A stretch of DNA of 64,000 bases, taken from NCBI GenBank assembly GCA_905199445.1, contig CAJKGK010000001.1:62001-126000 (forward strand), written 5' to 3'. Below are positions 16,544 to 24,867 of this stretch, one piece after another (within the stretch, counting starts at the first letter, position 1; every line of letters begins with the position of its first letter). A model generated the notes under the pieces. That model was not told the origin of the DNA and did no database searches. It worked only from the letters and a program-made list of their open reading frames with translations. A program made the position numbers and the translations under genes. This DNA is from an uncultured Lachnospiraceae bacterium. Its GTDB lineage: Bacteria > Bacillota > Clostridia > Lachnospirales > Lachnospiraceae.

Positions 16544-17232
16544 TATTTACAACCTCCTTCTGTTGCTTTACCACAGCTGGATGCAGCCGGGCAGGATGCA
16601 CAGCCAAGTTTGGCCGGCTCTTTGCCTTTCTTCGCGGCCAGCTTATTGGCCAGAGCCACAAGCACACCGAATACGAAGAAGCCTCCTGGAGGAAGGATAA
16701 AAATCAGCATCGGCGGAATAATGGAACCGCTGTTTAATACAAAACCGAAAATTGTTCCGTTACCAATAATTTCACGAATTCCACCCATCACAACAAGGGT
16801 CATTGTAAAGCCGATCCCCATGCCCAAACCATCGAGAATTGACGGCAGCACCTTATTTTTACTTGCAAAACTCTCCGCACGGCCGAGAATAATACAGTTT
16901 ACAACGATCAGCGGCAGATAAATTCCCAGAGACTTATCGATTGCCGGCGCATAGGCCTTCACAAGCATCTGGATAATGGTTACAAATCCGGCAATAATGG
17001 TAATAAATGCAGGAATACGCACTTTATCCGGAATTACTTTTCTAAGTAAAGAAATAACCGCATTGGAGCCTACGAGCACTGCTGTAGCCGCAAGTCCCAT
17101 GCCGACACCGTTGGATGCCATTGTCGTAATGGCCAGTGTGGGACAAGTCCCCAGTACAAGACGAAGTACCGGGTTTTCCTTAACAAGGCCGGCAGTAAAT
17201 ACCTGGCCCAGACTCTTTTCCTTTTTAGCCAT
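16543..17232 (-). CDS. rnfE: Rnf complex subunit E
   Basis: A 229-residue integral membrane subunit with six helices. The motif NPVLRLVLGTCPTLAIT near residue 16 holds the Cys partnering RnfA, and IYLPLIVVNCIILGRAE is the second family motif. The C-terminal tail is Cys- and Lys-rich (GCASCPAASSCGKATEGGCK), longer than needed for the family and possibly metal-binding. Stop and start codons overlap with neighbours by one base on both sides. Confidence 0.96.
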   Translation of the reverse strand: MAKKEKSLGQVFTAGLVKENPVLRLVLGTCPTLAITTMASNGVGMGLAATAVLVGSNAVISLLRKVIPDKVRIPAFITIIAGFVTIIQMLVKAYAPAIDKSLGIYLPLIVVNCIILGRAESFASKNKVLPSILDGLGMGIGFTMTLVVMGGIREIIGNGTIFGFVLNSGSIIPPMLIFILPPGGFFVFGVLVALANKLAAKKGKEPAKLGCASCPAASSCGKATEGGCK

Positions 17233-17798
17233 CAGTTTGCACCTCCCATAATTGCATCATAAACGGTCATTGCCTGATTCACAGAATTGGTCACAGCTTT
17301 GGACGTAATTGTAGCACCTGCAATAGCGTCAATCTGGTTATCCGCTGAGGCACCGTTTTTAGTCACCTCAAAACCGCCTTCTGGGATTTCTTTCAGATAC
17401 TGATCTGTAAATGAAGCATTCAGCGCTTTTTGTCCCAGTCCAGGGGTTTCATTCTGTTCTGTAACTTTTACACCGGCAACTTTTCCGTCTGCGGTAATAC
17501 CTGTCATAACAACAACAGGTCCGCCATAACCTTTATACTCTGTTGTAAATACATAACCGCAGCCGTTGGCAGCTTCATAATATTCATAATCCACGCCATC
17601 CACATTAATGATCTGTGAATCCTTAAATCCGTCTACAGCATCCGGAAGTACTTCCTGTCTGGATGCATTGTCTGCTTCAACCTGCAGCTGAGCAATACGG
17701 TCTTTGGTAGCACCATTGGTCAATACAAGTAACGTTGTAATTACAAGGGTAATCACCACAAGTGTAACTGTTGGCACAATAATTGCTTTTGCTTTCAT
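17232..17798 (-). CDS. rnfG: Rnf complex subunit G (FMN-binding)
   Basis: One N-terminal membrane helix (IIVPTVTLVVITLVITTLLVL) and an extracytoplasmic FMN-binding domain. The Thr carrying covalent FMN is in IDAIAGATITSKAV, near residue 165, the usual D-x-x-[SA]-GAT-x-[ST] motif. 188 residues. Overlaps rnfD by one base (TAATG). Confidence 0.97.
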   Translation of the reverse strand: MKAKAIIVPTVTLVVITLVITTLLVLTNGATKDRIAQLQVEADNASRQEVLPDAVDGFKDSQIINVDGVDYEYYEAANGCGYVFTTEYKGYGGPVVVMTGITADGKVAGVKVTEQNETPGLGQKALNASFTDQYLKEIPEGGFEVTKNGASADNQIDAIAGATITSKAVTNSVNQAMTVYDAIMGGAN

Positions 17799-18745
17799 TA
17801 TTTAGCATCCCCCTTTCTGACACCAAAAGCTTTTGGAACTGTCAGGTTTTCGATATGAGGAACTAAAATATTCATAAGAATAATGGAGAAGGATACGCCC
17901 TCCGGAAGTGAGGCAAATGTACGGATCATCACCGTAAGAATACCGCAGCCAATGGCATAAATCACTTTTCCTTTGTTTGTAAGCGGACTTGTCACATAAT
18001 CTGTAGCCATAAAAATAGCACCTAAAAAGAGTCCGCCAGTCAAAATCTGTGTCACCGGATCCTGACCTAAAATAGCCGAGAACACGAAAACAACACCTAT
18101 GTAAACAAGAGGTATAATCGGGGAAATGACTTTGCGGACCACAAGGTACACACCACCGATAATCAGGGCAAGAATACAGGTTTCACCAAGACATCCGCCT
18201 CTGTTTCCCAAAAACAGTTCCAGATATCCAGGAACCTGGTCTGCATTGCCTCCGGCAATCAGCGCCAGCGGTGTGGCGCCTGTAACGGCATCTGCGGACT
18301 GCCATGAAAAAGGTGCCGGCCATGTGGTCATTGCCGTAGGGAAGGATGTCATCAAAATAATACGGGCTGCCAGAGCAGGATTAACAAAATTCTGTCCAAG
18401 GCCGCCAAACATCTGTTTTACAACAACAATGGCAATAATACCGCCAAGAACGGCCATCCAGATGGGAATACCGCTGGGCAGGTTAAATGCCAGTAAAAGT
18501 CCAGTAACAATCGCAGAACAGTCTCCGATCGTATTCTCTCTTTTCATCACCTTACGACAGATAAATTCAGCAAGGACACATGCAGCAATCGTTGCAAGTG
18601 TCACAATAATTACCCTTGGTCCAAAGATGACAACTGATGCGATTAAAGCAGGTATAAGAGCAATAATCACATCAATCATAATATTTCTGGTCTTCGTCTT
18701 CGCACCAATATGGGGCGATGAAGAAACAATTAATTTCTGATCCAT
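17798..18745 (-). CDS. rnfD: Rnf complex subunit D
   Basis: A 315-residue membrane subunit with eight to ten helices. It has a second covalent FMN site, the Thr of VTGATPLALI (around residue 155), and the motif GGLGQNFVNPALAARIIL just before it. Homologous to NqrB. The 8-base gap to rnfC and the one-base overlap with rnfG show one transcript. Confidence 0.97.
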   Translation of the reverse strand: MDQKLIVSSSPHIGAKTKTRNIMIDVIIALIPALIASVVIFGPRVIIVTLATIAACVLAEFICRKVMKRENTIGDCSAIVTGLLLAFNLPSGIPIWMAVLGGIIAIVVVKQMFGGLGQNFVNPALAARIILMTSFPTAMTTWPAPFSWQSADAVTGATPLALIAGGNADQVPGYLELFLGNRGGCLGETCILALIIGGVYLVVRKVISPIIPLVYIGVVFVFSAILGQDPVTQILTGGLFLGAIFMATDYVTSPLTNKGKVIYAIGCGILTVMIRTFASLPEGVSFSIILMNILVPHIENLTVPKAFGVRKGDAK

Positions 18746-18753
18746 TTGTGCAC

Positions 18754-20106
18754 CTACTTTCCACTATTTCTAAGAACGACTTTACCGATACGGATCGACT
18801 GAACAAGTTTTCTGTTTGCCGGACATACAAATGAACAGCAGCCACATTCCATACATGTCATCACATTGTATTTATTCAGATCTTCTACATTTTTATGGAT
18901 GCTGGCCTGTTCCAGCTTTGTGGGCATCAGGTTCATAGGGCAGGCGTTGACACAGCGGCCGCAGCGAATACATGCCGTTGGCTCCATGGACTGAGCTTCC
19001 GCCCGATTAAAGGCAAGAATTGCATTATTCTGTTTCATAATCGGCATTTCATCACTGGAAAGTGCTGTACCCATCATCGGTCCGCCATAAAGCAGTTTTG
19101 CCGGTTCTTCTTTATAGCCGCCGCAGAACTGGATCACATCTTTCACAAGAGCACCGATGGGCACTCTCACATTTTTCGGTTCCTTAATGGCTGAACCATC
19201 CACAGTCAGACGCTTTGTCACAAGGGGCATACCGGTTTTTAAGAAACGTGCCAGCGTCGCAATAGAAGCAACATTCATCACCACAACGCCCACATCCGCC
19301 GGAAGTTTTCCAGGAGGCACCTGACGTCCTGTACACTGATCAATAAGTACTTTTTCTGCACCCTGAGGATAACGGGACGGTAAAACCTTAACCTTCACGA
19401 TATCACCGCACTTATCATCTTTTGCCGCAATATCTTCCATAATCTTAATGGCTTCAGGCTTATTGTCCTCAATACCGATCAGTACCTGGCGCACGCCTAA
19501 AAGCTGACTGACCGCATAAATCCCCGACATAATATCCCAGGAATTTTCAATAATTTCACGAACATCAGCGGTAATATAGGGCTCACACTCTGCGGCATTA
19601 ATAATTAATGTATCAATACCTTCCTTGGCCTGAGGTGAAGGATTTAACTTAATATGTGTCGGAAATCCTGCGCCTCCAAGACCTACAAGACCAGAAGCAC
19701 GAACAGCCTTAATCAAATCCTCATGATTGTTAACAACCGGAGGTTTGATCTGGGGATCAACCGTCTGCTGTCCATCTGTCTCAATGATAATTGTCTGAGC
19801 TTTTGCACCATTGGGCATCATCATGGTGTCAATTTTTTTCACCTTACCGGATACACTGGAATGAATCGGTGCAGATACCGGCTTGTCACTGTCGCCTACA
19901 ATTTGGCCCACGAACACATCATCGCCTACTTTAACCGTCGGCACACATGGGGCACCAATATGCTGCTGCATGCAAATGCTGACAGTGGCCGGAACCGGCA
20001 TTTCAACCGTTTCCATGTTTGTCGTGTGTTTTCTGTGAGGTACAGGCGCTCCCGGGCTTCTTACGAGGCCAAGCTTCCCAAGAAATCCATTTGAATTACT
20101 AGCCAT
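18754..20106 (-). CDS. rnfC: Rnf complex subunit C (NADH-binding)
   Basis: The peripheral subunit that passes electrons to NAD+. An N-terminal barrel-sandwich (HIGAPCVPTVKVGDDVFVGQ) is followed by the NuoF-like nucleotide/FMN loop GLGGAGFPTHIKL (about 142-154), an SLBB-like middle part, and two 4Fe-4S motifs near the C-terminus, CIRCGRCVNACP and CMECGCCSFVCP. 450 residues. First gene of the operon; AGGAGG lies ahead of the ATG. Confidence 0.98.
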   Translation of the reverse strand: MASNSNGFLGKLGLVRSPGAPVPHRKHTTNMETVEMPVPATVSICMQQHIGAPCVPTVKVGDDVFVGQIVGDSDKPVSAPIHSSVSGKVKKIDTMMMPNGAKAQTIIIETDGQQTVDPQIKPPVVNNHEDLIKAVRASGLVGLGGAGFPTHIKLNPSPQAKEGIDTLIINAAECEPYITADVREIIENSWDIMSGIYAVSQLLGVRQVLIGIEDNKPEAIKIMEDIAAKDDKCGDIVKVKVLPSRYPQGAEKVLIDQCTGRQVPPGKLPADVGVVVMNVASIATLARFLKTGMPLVTKRLTVDGSAIKEPKNVRVPIGALVKDVIQFCGGYKEEPAKLLYGGPMMGTALSSDEMPIMKQNNAILAFNRAEAQSMEPTACIRCGRCVNACPMNLMPTKLEQASIHKNVEDLNKYNVMTCMECGCCSFVCPANRKLVQSIRIGKVVLRNSGK

Positions 20107-20154
20107 TTGAATCCTCCTCTAAATTATCTTTTAAAAAAGATATATTCTTTTATA

Positions 20155-20183
20155 ATTTTACTCTCAACTGACAATGATTGCAA
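20155..20183 (-). promoter_or_regulatory. Probable promoter of rnfCDGEAB
   Basis: TTGCAA (20178-20183), 17-base spacer, TAAAAT (20155-20160). About 48 bases separate it from the rnfC start. Confidence 0.6.
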
Positions 20184-20359
20184 GACACAACTCTGTACAA
20201 ATTGTTTATAAATTGTTTATATTTTAATACAACCTGAGCCAACAATGACAAAAGCCGTCTGATTTTTCTAAAGTATAGCGCAAATTAATGTATAAAATCA
20301 TCCCTGCTTCACATAATATTGACAGAGGTTTTTCAGATCCTCTTTCATATAGAAAAAGA

Positions 20360-20413
20360 AAAAATGGGTTTTTGTCGGACTTTTTTTTAATTCCGCCAAA
20401 AAACCCATTTTTT
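20360..20413 (-). terminator. Terminator of the PucR-type regulator gene
   Basis: A long A/T-flanked stem (AAAATGGGTTTTT...CGG with CCG...AAAAACCCATTTT), followed on the minus strand by a T-rich run. It lies about 60 bases after the stop. Confidence 0.75.
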
Positions 20414-20475
20414 CTCAATTAAATGTTTCGCTTATTACAAATTTTATTTACAATTTTGCAAACCAGAACATTTGC

Positions 20476-21564
20476 TTAAAAATCTTTTTTCTCCATAAAG
20501 TTCATATATTTAACAACCATCAGGGCAATCTCAAAGGTAATGGCATCCTCAAATACACGAAGATCCAGACCTGTAGCCTTATGCACCTTATCCAGTCTGT
20601 AAACAAGGGTGTTTCTGTGAATATACAGCTGTCTGGCTGTTTCGGAAACATTCAGGCTGTTTTCGAAAAACTTGTTAATCGTCAGCAATGTCTCCTCATC
20701 AAACTGATCCGGTGTTACATCCGGAAAAATCTCTTCAATAAACATACGGCATAGCGGAATTGGCAGCTGATAAATCAAACGTCCGATGCCCAGTCGATTA
20801 TAGGCAATAATACTCTTTTCACTATAGAAAATCTTACCTACATCCAAAGCCATTTTGGCTTCTTTATAAGACTTGGATACATCCTTAATCTTATCCACAA
20901 TAGTACCGTAAGCCACATAGGCATTTGCCATAGCTTCAGATCCCAGCATATCCACAATCATTCTGGCGGTTCCGGAAAGATCCTCATATTCCTCGTCATC
21001 CCTCAGCTCTTTGACAAGAATAATATTCTTTTCATCCACAGCCGTAATAAAATCTTTTGTCTTTCCGGCAAAAAGGCTTTTTACAATCTCCATGGCGTTG
21101 CTGTCTTTTTCTCTGGGCGTTTCAATGACAAAAACAACCCTTCTGGCTTCGGCCTCAATATGCAGCTTCTTTGCCTTATTATAAACATCCACCAGCAGCA
21201 TATTATCCAGCAGTACATTTTTGATGAAGTTTTCTTTATCGAATTTTTCCTTATAGGCTGACATCAGATTCTGAATCTGGAAAGCCACCAGCTTTCCAAT
21301 CGTATAAATATCATCATTGTCCCCTCGGATCAACATAATATATTCCAACTGACCGCCATCAAAAATCTTAAAATATTGGTAACCCTGCACAACCTGAATC
21401 TCTGCAGGAGAATCTACAAAAGTAAGCACACTGGCCTTATATTCTTCAACAGCATTTGTGGTAGATGCAATAATGTTCGCCTCCGTGTCCATCACACATA
21501 AATCTGTCCGAGTTATTGCCTTCACGCCATCAATTGTACTTTGAAGCATCTGATTGTAAGCCAT
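20476..21564 (-). CDS. PucR/CdaR-type transcriptional regulator
   Basis: 362 residues. The C-terminal 60 residues are a helix-turn-helix of the PucR type: FFENSLNVSETARQLYIHRNTLVYRLDKV, with the typical IHRNTLVYRL block. The N-terminal ~120 residues look like a ligand-sensing (GAF/diacid-recognition-like) part, followed by a GGDEF-like middle region common in this family. The target is not known. It lies next to the ugpC-type ATPase but behind that gene's terminator, so it may regulate itself or sugar-uptake genes elsewhere. GGAGTGG precedes the ATG. Confidence 0.88.
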   Translation of the reverse strand: MAYNQMLQSTIDGVKAITRTDLCVMDTEANIIASTTNAVEEYKASVLTFVDSPAEIQVVQGYQYFKIFDGGQLEYIMLIRGDNDDIYTIGKLVAFQIQNLMSAYKEKFDKENFIKNVLLDNMLLVDVYNKAKKLHIEAEARRVVFVIETPREKDSNAMEIVKSLFAGKTKDFITAVDEKNIILVKELRDDEEYEDLSGTARMIVDMLGSEAMANAYVAYGTIVDKIKDVSKSYKEAKMALDVGKIFYSEKSIIAYNRLGIGRLIYQLPIPLCRMFIEEIFPDVTPDQFDEETLLTINKFFENSLNVSETARQLYIHRNTLVYRLDKVHKATGLDLRVFEDAITFEIALMVVKYMNFMEKKDF

Positions 21565-21617
21565 CTTACCACTCCATTCCTAGTTTTTGTTTTATTTTAA
21601 CATAAGAAAAAGAAAAA

Positions 21618-21643
21618 GGGAAATACATTTTCATGTATTCCCC
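21618..21643 (-). terminator. Terminator of ugpC
   Basis: GGGGAATACAT-GAAA-ATGTATTTCCC on the minus strand, then TTTTTCTTTTTC. Confidence 0.9.
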
Positions 21644-21683
21644 TAAAACCTTGTTTTCATACAATTTATTCCAGCAATTAATT

Positions 21684-22790
21684 CTAGTTTGTAATTGTAA
21701 CCTGTGTTTCTTTGTCAAAGATATGAATCTTTTCAACATCAAAGGAAATATTGATGTTGTCGCCAACTTTAACAACTGTACCCGGAGCTTCACGAACAGT
21801 AACATCGATACCTTCAACTGTTACGTAAACGAATACTTCAGCACCTAACATTTCGAATACTCTTACTGTAGAAGCAACTGTATTATTAGCGTTGGCATTA
21901 GCAAAGCCTGTGGATTCATGAATATTTTCAGGTCTGATACCAAATGTAACTTCTTTGCCTACGTAATCCTTCAGTTTAGCTGCTTTTTCCGGAGTAACTG
22001 TGATCTTATTCGGACCAAATACAAGGTAAAGGTTGTTGCCTTCCTTCTGAACAGTTGCATCGATAAAGTTCATCTGAGGAGATCCGATGAAACCTGCAAC
22101 GAATAAGTTACCTGGTCTGTCATACAGATTCTGAGGAGAATCTACCTGCTGGATCACACCGTCTTTCATAACAACGATTCTTGTACCCAGTGTCATAGCC
22201 TCTGTCTGGTCATGTGTTACATAGATGATTGTTGTCTGAAGTCTCTGATGTAATTTGGAAATTTCCAGACGCATCTGAACTCTCAGTTTGGCATCAAGGT
22301 TGGATAAAGGTTCGTCCATAAGGAATACCTTAGGTTCACGAACGATGGCACGTCCCATAGCCACACGCTGTCTCTGACCACCGGAAAGTAACTTCGGTTT
22401 TCTATCTAACAGATGCTCAATATCAAGAATACGTGCAGCTTCTTTTACACGCTTGTCAATTTCATCTTTTGGAGTCTTTCTTAATTTAAGACCAAATGCC
22501 ATGTTGTCATAGATGGACATATGTGGGTACAGAGCGTAACTCTGGAATACCATGGCAATATCTCTGTCTTTTGGTTCTACATCGTTCATTAATTTGCCGT
22601 CGATGTAAAGTTCGCCTTTGCTGATTTCTTCAAGTCCGGCGATCATACGAAGTGTTGTAGATTTACCACATCCTGATGGTCCTACGAAGATGATAAATTC
22701 TTTATCTTCAATGTCAAGATTAAAATCTTTAACTGCGTTAAAGCCATTAGGATAAATCTTATAGATGTTTTTCAATGATAAACTTGCCAT
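21684..22790 (-). CDS. ugpC: Sugar ABC transporter ATPase, UgpC/MsmX type
   Basis: The ATP-hydrolysing subunit of CUT1-type sugar importers. Walker A is GPSGCGKSTTLR (about 37-48), the Q-loop lies near MVFQSYALYPHM, the signature is LSGGQRQRVAMGRA, Walker B is VFLMDEPLSNLD, the switch His is in YVTHDQTEAM, and there is a C-terminal TOBE/MalK-like regulatory domain. 368 residues from the ATG at 22790 (the frame also has a TTG two codons upstream). No permeases stand beside it. In Firmicutes such lone ATPases serve several importers; the permease pair at 45.2-47.1 kb lacks an ATPase and is a plausible client (inference). Confidence 0.95.
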   Translation of the reverse strand: MASLSLKNIYKIYPNGFNAVKDFNLDIEDKEFIIFVGPSGCGKSTTLRMIAGLEEISKGELYIDGKLMNDVEPKDRDIAMVFQSYALYPHMSIYDNMAFGLKLRKTPKDEIDKRVKEAARILDIEHLLDRKPKLLSGGQRQRVAMGRAIVREPKVFLMDEPLSNLDAKLRVQMRLEISKLHQRLQTTIIYVTHDQTEAMTLGTRIVVMKDGVIQQVDSPQNLYDRPGNLFVAGFIGSPQMNFIDATVQKEGNNLYLVFGPNKITVTPEKAAKLKDYVGKEVTFGIRPENIHESTGFANANANNTVASTVRVFEMLGAEVFVYVTVEGIDVTVREAPGTVVKVGDNINISFDVEKIHIFDKETQVTITN

Positions 22791-23236
22791 TATCAAATAT
22801 CCCCCTTGTGGTTTAATATGAAGTAGATTCTTCTGTTTCGATAGGTATATACTACACTATTTACTATTTTTTAGCCATATCCCAATTAAACAAATAATTT
22901 TTTTTGAATTTGTCTACTTTGCCTATTGAACACTTTTTTTAACATGTTAACCAAACAATTTCTTTTTATCATCAAAGTTTTTATTGCAAGTTGTCTCTAT
23001 TTCACTGAAAATTTTGACTTTCGGTCCATATCATCCGACTGTATTGGCATATTTGTAAGAATTATATATGAAAAAGCAAAAACTTCTACTTGACAACCAT
23101 TTTCTATCGCCTTTAGCAGGAAATTTTGTATTCCAGGGCAAAATTTTACTTATTTTCCGGTTTTAGTTGACGCTATGGCCGAATTCGGGTAACCTATTCA
23201 TATACAATTGAACTTTAATGAAAGGATGTATAACAT
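22791..23236. other. AT-rich intergenic region (446 bases) between ugpC and the M32 peptidase gene
   Basis: Divergent spacer. It contains a 12-bp palindrome TTAACATGTTAA (22939-22950), a palindrome CCGAATTCGG near 23182, a TATAAT on the minus strand (23062-23067) without a good -35, and a TTGACA on the plus strand near 23092. The spacer is long for two housekeeping genes and may carry sugar-responsive control. No RNA gene was recognised. Confidence 0.45.
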
Positions 23237-24742
23237 ATGAACGAAAAATTTAAGCAGCTTCAAAAATGGCTGGATAAACAATATGCCCTTCAGACGGCCC
23301 TTATTTTACTGGACTGGGATAATTCAACGGAAGCTCCCAAGGCAGCCATTGATAATACCTCAAAAGCCATCAGCATTTTAGCCAGCGAGGCATACACGGC
23401 CACGATCAATGATGAGGTACGTTCACTGCTTGAAGAGCTAAAGCAGGCATCTGATCTTACGGATTTTGAAGCCGGCGTCGTTAAAGAGCTCTCAAAGGAT
23501 TATGACGAGCTTTCAAGTATTCCTCAGGAGGAATACACTCAGTATAGTCAGCTGCTGGCCAAATCGCCTTCTATCTGGACAAAAGCCCGCAGTGAAAACG
23601 ATTTTTCTCAGTTTGCACCAACACTGGAACAGCTCATCAAATATACCAAACAATTTGCCGCCTATATGCAGGCAGACGGCCGTCAGGATCAGGCCCTATA
23701 CGATATCCAGCTGAACAAATACGAGGAAGGCTTTAACATGGAAATTCTGGATGATTTTTTTGCCCGCCTTCGCAGTGAAATTGTTCCCCTGCTTCAGCAG
23801 ATTATCAAAAAGAATGATACGATTAATAAAGACTTTAACAGCCGCTCCTATCCGATCGAAAGCCAGCGTGCCTTTAATAAAATGCTGGCCGAGCATATTG
23901 GTTTTGATTTTCAGAGAGGTGTTATCAAAGAAAGTGTCCATCCATTTACCACCAACCTTCATAATAAAGATGTCCGTATTACAACTGCCTATCATGAAAA
24001 CAATCTGGAAAGCGCCATGTTTTCTACAATACATGAAGGCGGACATGCCCTTTATGAAATGCATATTGATGATGCCTACACCTGCTCTCCTGTTGGCGGT
24101 GGAGCTTCCATGGGGATGCATGAAAGCCAGTCCCGGCTTTTTGAAAATAATCTGGGACGCAGCCGCCAGTTCTGGCTTCCTTTATGGGATCGCCTGAAAG
24201 AAACCTATCCCACTCAATTAGAAGACATTTCCCTGGAAGATTTTATCAGAGGAATTAATAAATCCCAGCCAGGGCTGATCCGGACAGAGGCCGATGAATT
24301 AACCTACTGCCTCCACATCATGATGCGCTATGAAATAGAAAAAATGATTTTTTCTGAAGATATTGCCGTTGATCGTCTTCCCCAAATCTGGAATGACAAA
24401 TACGAAGAATATCTGGGCATCCGTCCTGACAGTGACCGGGACGGCATTTTACAGGACATTCACTGGGCTAACGGAAGTTTTGGCTATTTTCCGTCCTATG
24501 CAATCGGCTCCGCCGTTGCCGCTCAGATTTATGTACATCTGAAAAAAGTGATGGATTTAGATGCCTTGCTGAGCGAAGGAAATTTTGATCCTATTAATGA
24601 ATATCTGCGTCAAAATGTTCATCGTTTTGGGAAATTAAAAAATACAAATCAGGTGCTCATGGATCTTACCGGTGAAAGCTTTAATCCGGAATATTATATT
24701 CATTATCTCAAAGAAAAATATACAGCACTTTATAACTTATAA
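23237..24742 (+). CDS. Metallo-carboxypeptidase, M32 family (Taq/Pfu type)
   Basis: Cytosolic zinc (or cobalt) carboxypeptidase of 501 residues. The zinc site HEGGH is in STIHEGGHALYEMH, about residues 264-268; the M32 motifs ESQSRLFENNLGRS and RTEADELTY (with the third Zn ligand Glu) follow, and the C-terminal GYFPSYAIGSAVAAQIY is the usual M32 tail. Not secreted. AAAGGATG precedes the ATG. It stands alone with its own terminator. Confidence 0.96.
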   Translation: MNEKFKQLQKWLDKQYALQTALILLDWDNSTEAPKAAIDNTSKAISILASEAYTATINDEVRSLLEELKQASDLTDFEAGVVKELSKDYDELSSIPQEEYTQYSQLLAKSPSIWTKARSENDFSQFAPTLEQLIKYTKQFAAYMQADGRQDQALYDIQLNKYEEGFNMEILDDFFARLRSEIVPLLQQIIKKNDTINKDFNSRSYPIESQRAFNKMLAEHIGFDFQRGVIKESVHPFTTNLHNKDVRITTAYHENNLESAMFSTIHEGGHALYEMHIDDAYTCSPVGGGASMGMHESQSRLFENNLGRSRQFWLPLWDRLKETYPTQLEDISLEDFIRGINKSQPGLIRTEADELTYCLHIMMRYEIEKMIFSEDIAVDRLPQIWNDKYEEYLGIRPDSDRDGILQDIHWANGSFGYFPSYAIGSAVAAQIYVHLKKVMDLDALLSEGNFDPINEYLRQNVHRFGKLKNTNQVLMDLTGESFNPEYYIHYLKEKYTALYNL

Positions 24743-24777
24743 ATCTCCGGTGCAAAACCAATTGATACTGCAAAAAA

Positions 24778-24819
24778 ATCGCAGGGCGCTGCCAGACTTC
24801 ACTGACAGCGCCCTGCGAT
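24778..24819. terminator. Bidirectional terminator
   Basis: A 14-bp stem (ATCGCAGGGCGCTG with its complement) lies between the M32 gene (plus) and the orphan gene (minus). A runs on the left and AAAA on the right allow both directions. Confidence 0.8.
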
Positions 24820-24867
24820 AAAACTTCTCATCCTTTTTAAACTCTTTAAATTTTCCCAAATCAGATT

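Larger units (their letters stand above)
20107..20475. other. Intergenic region before rnfC (369 bases)
   Basis: Contains the rnf promoter, a tandem 10-base direct repeat upstream of it (AATTGTTTAT at 20200-20209 and 20211-20220), and the terminator of the PucR-type gene (20360-20413). Nothing else was recognised. Confidence 0.6.
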
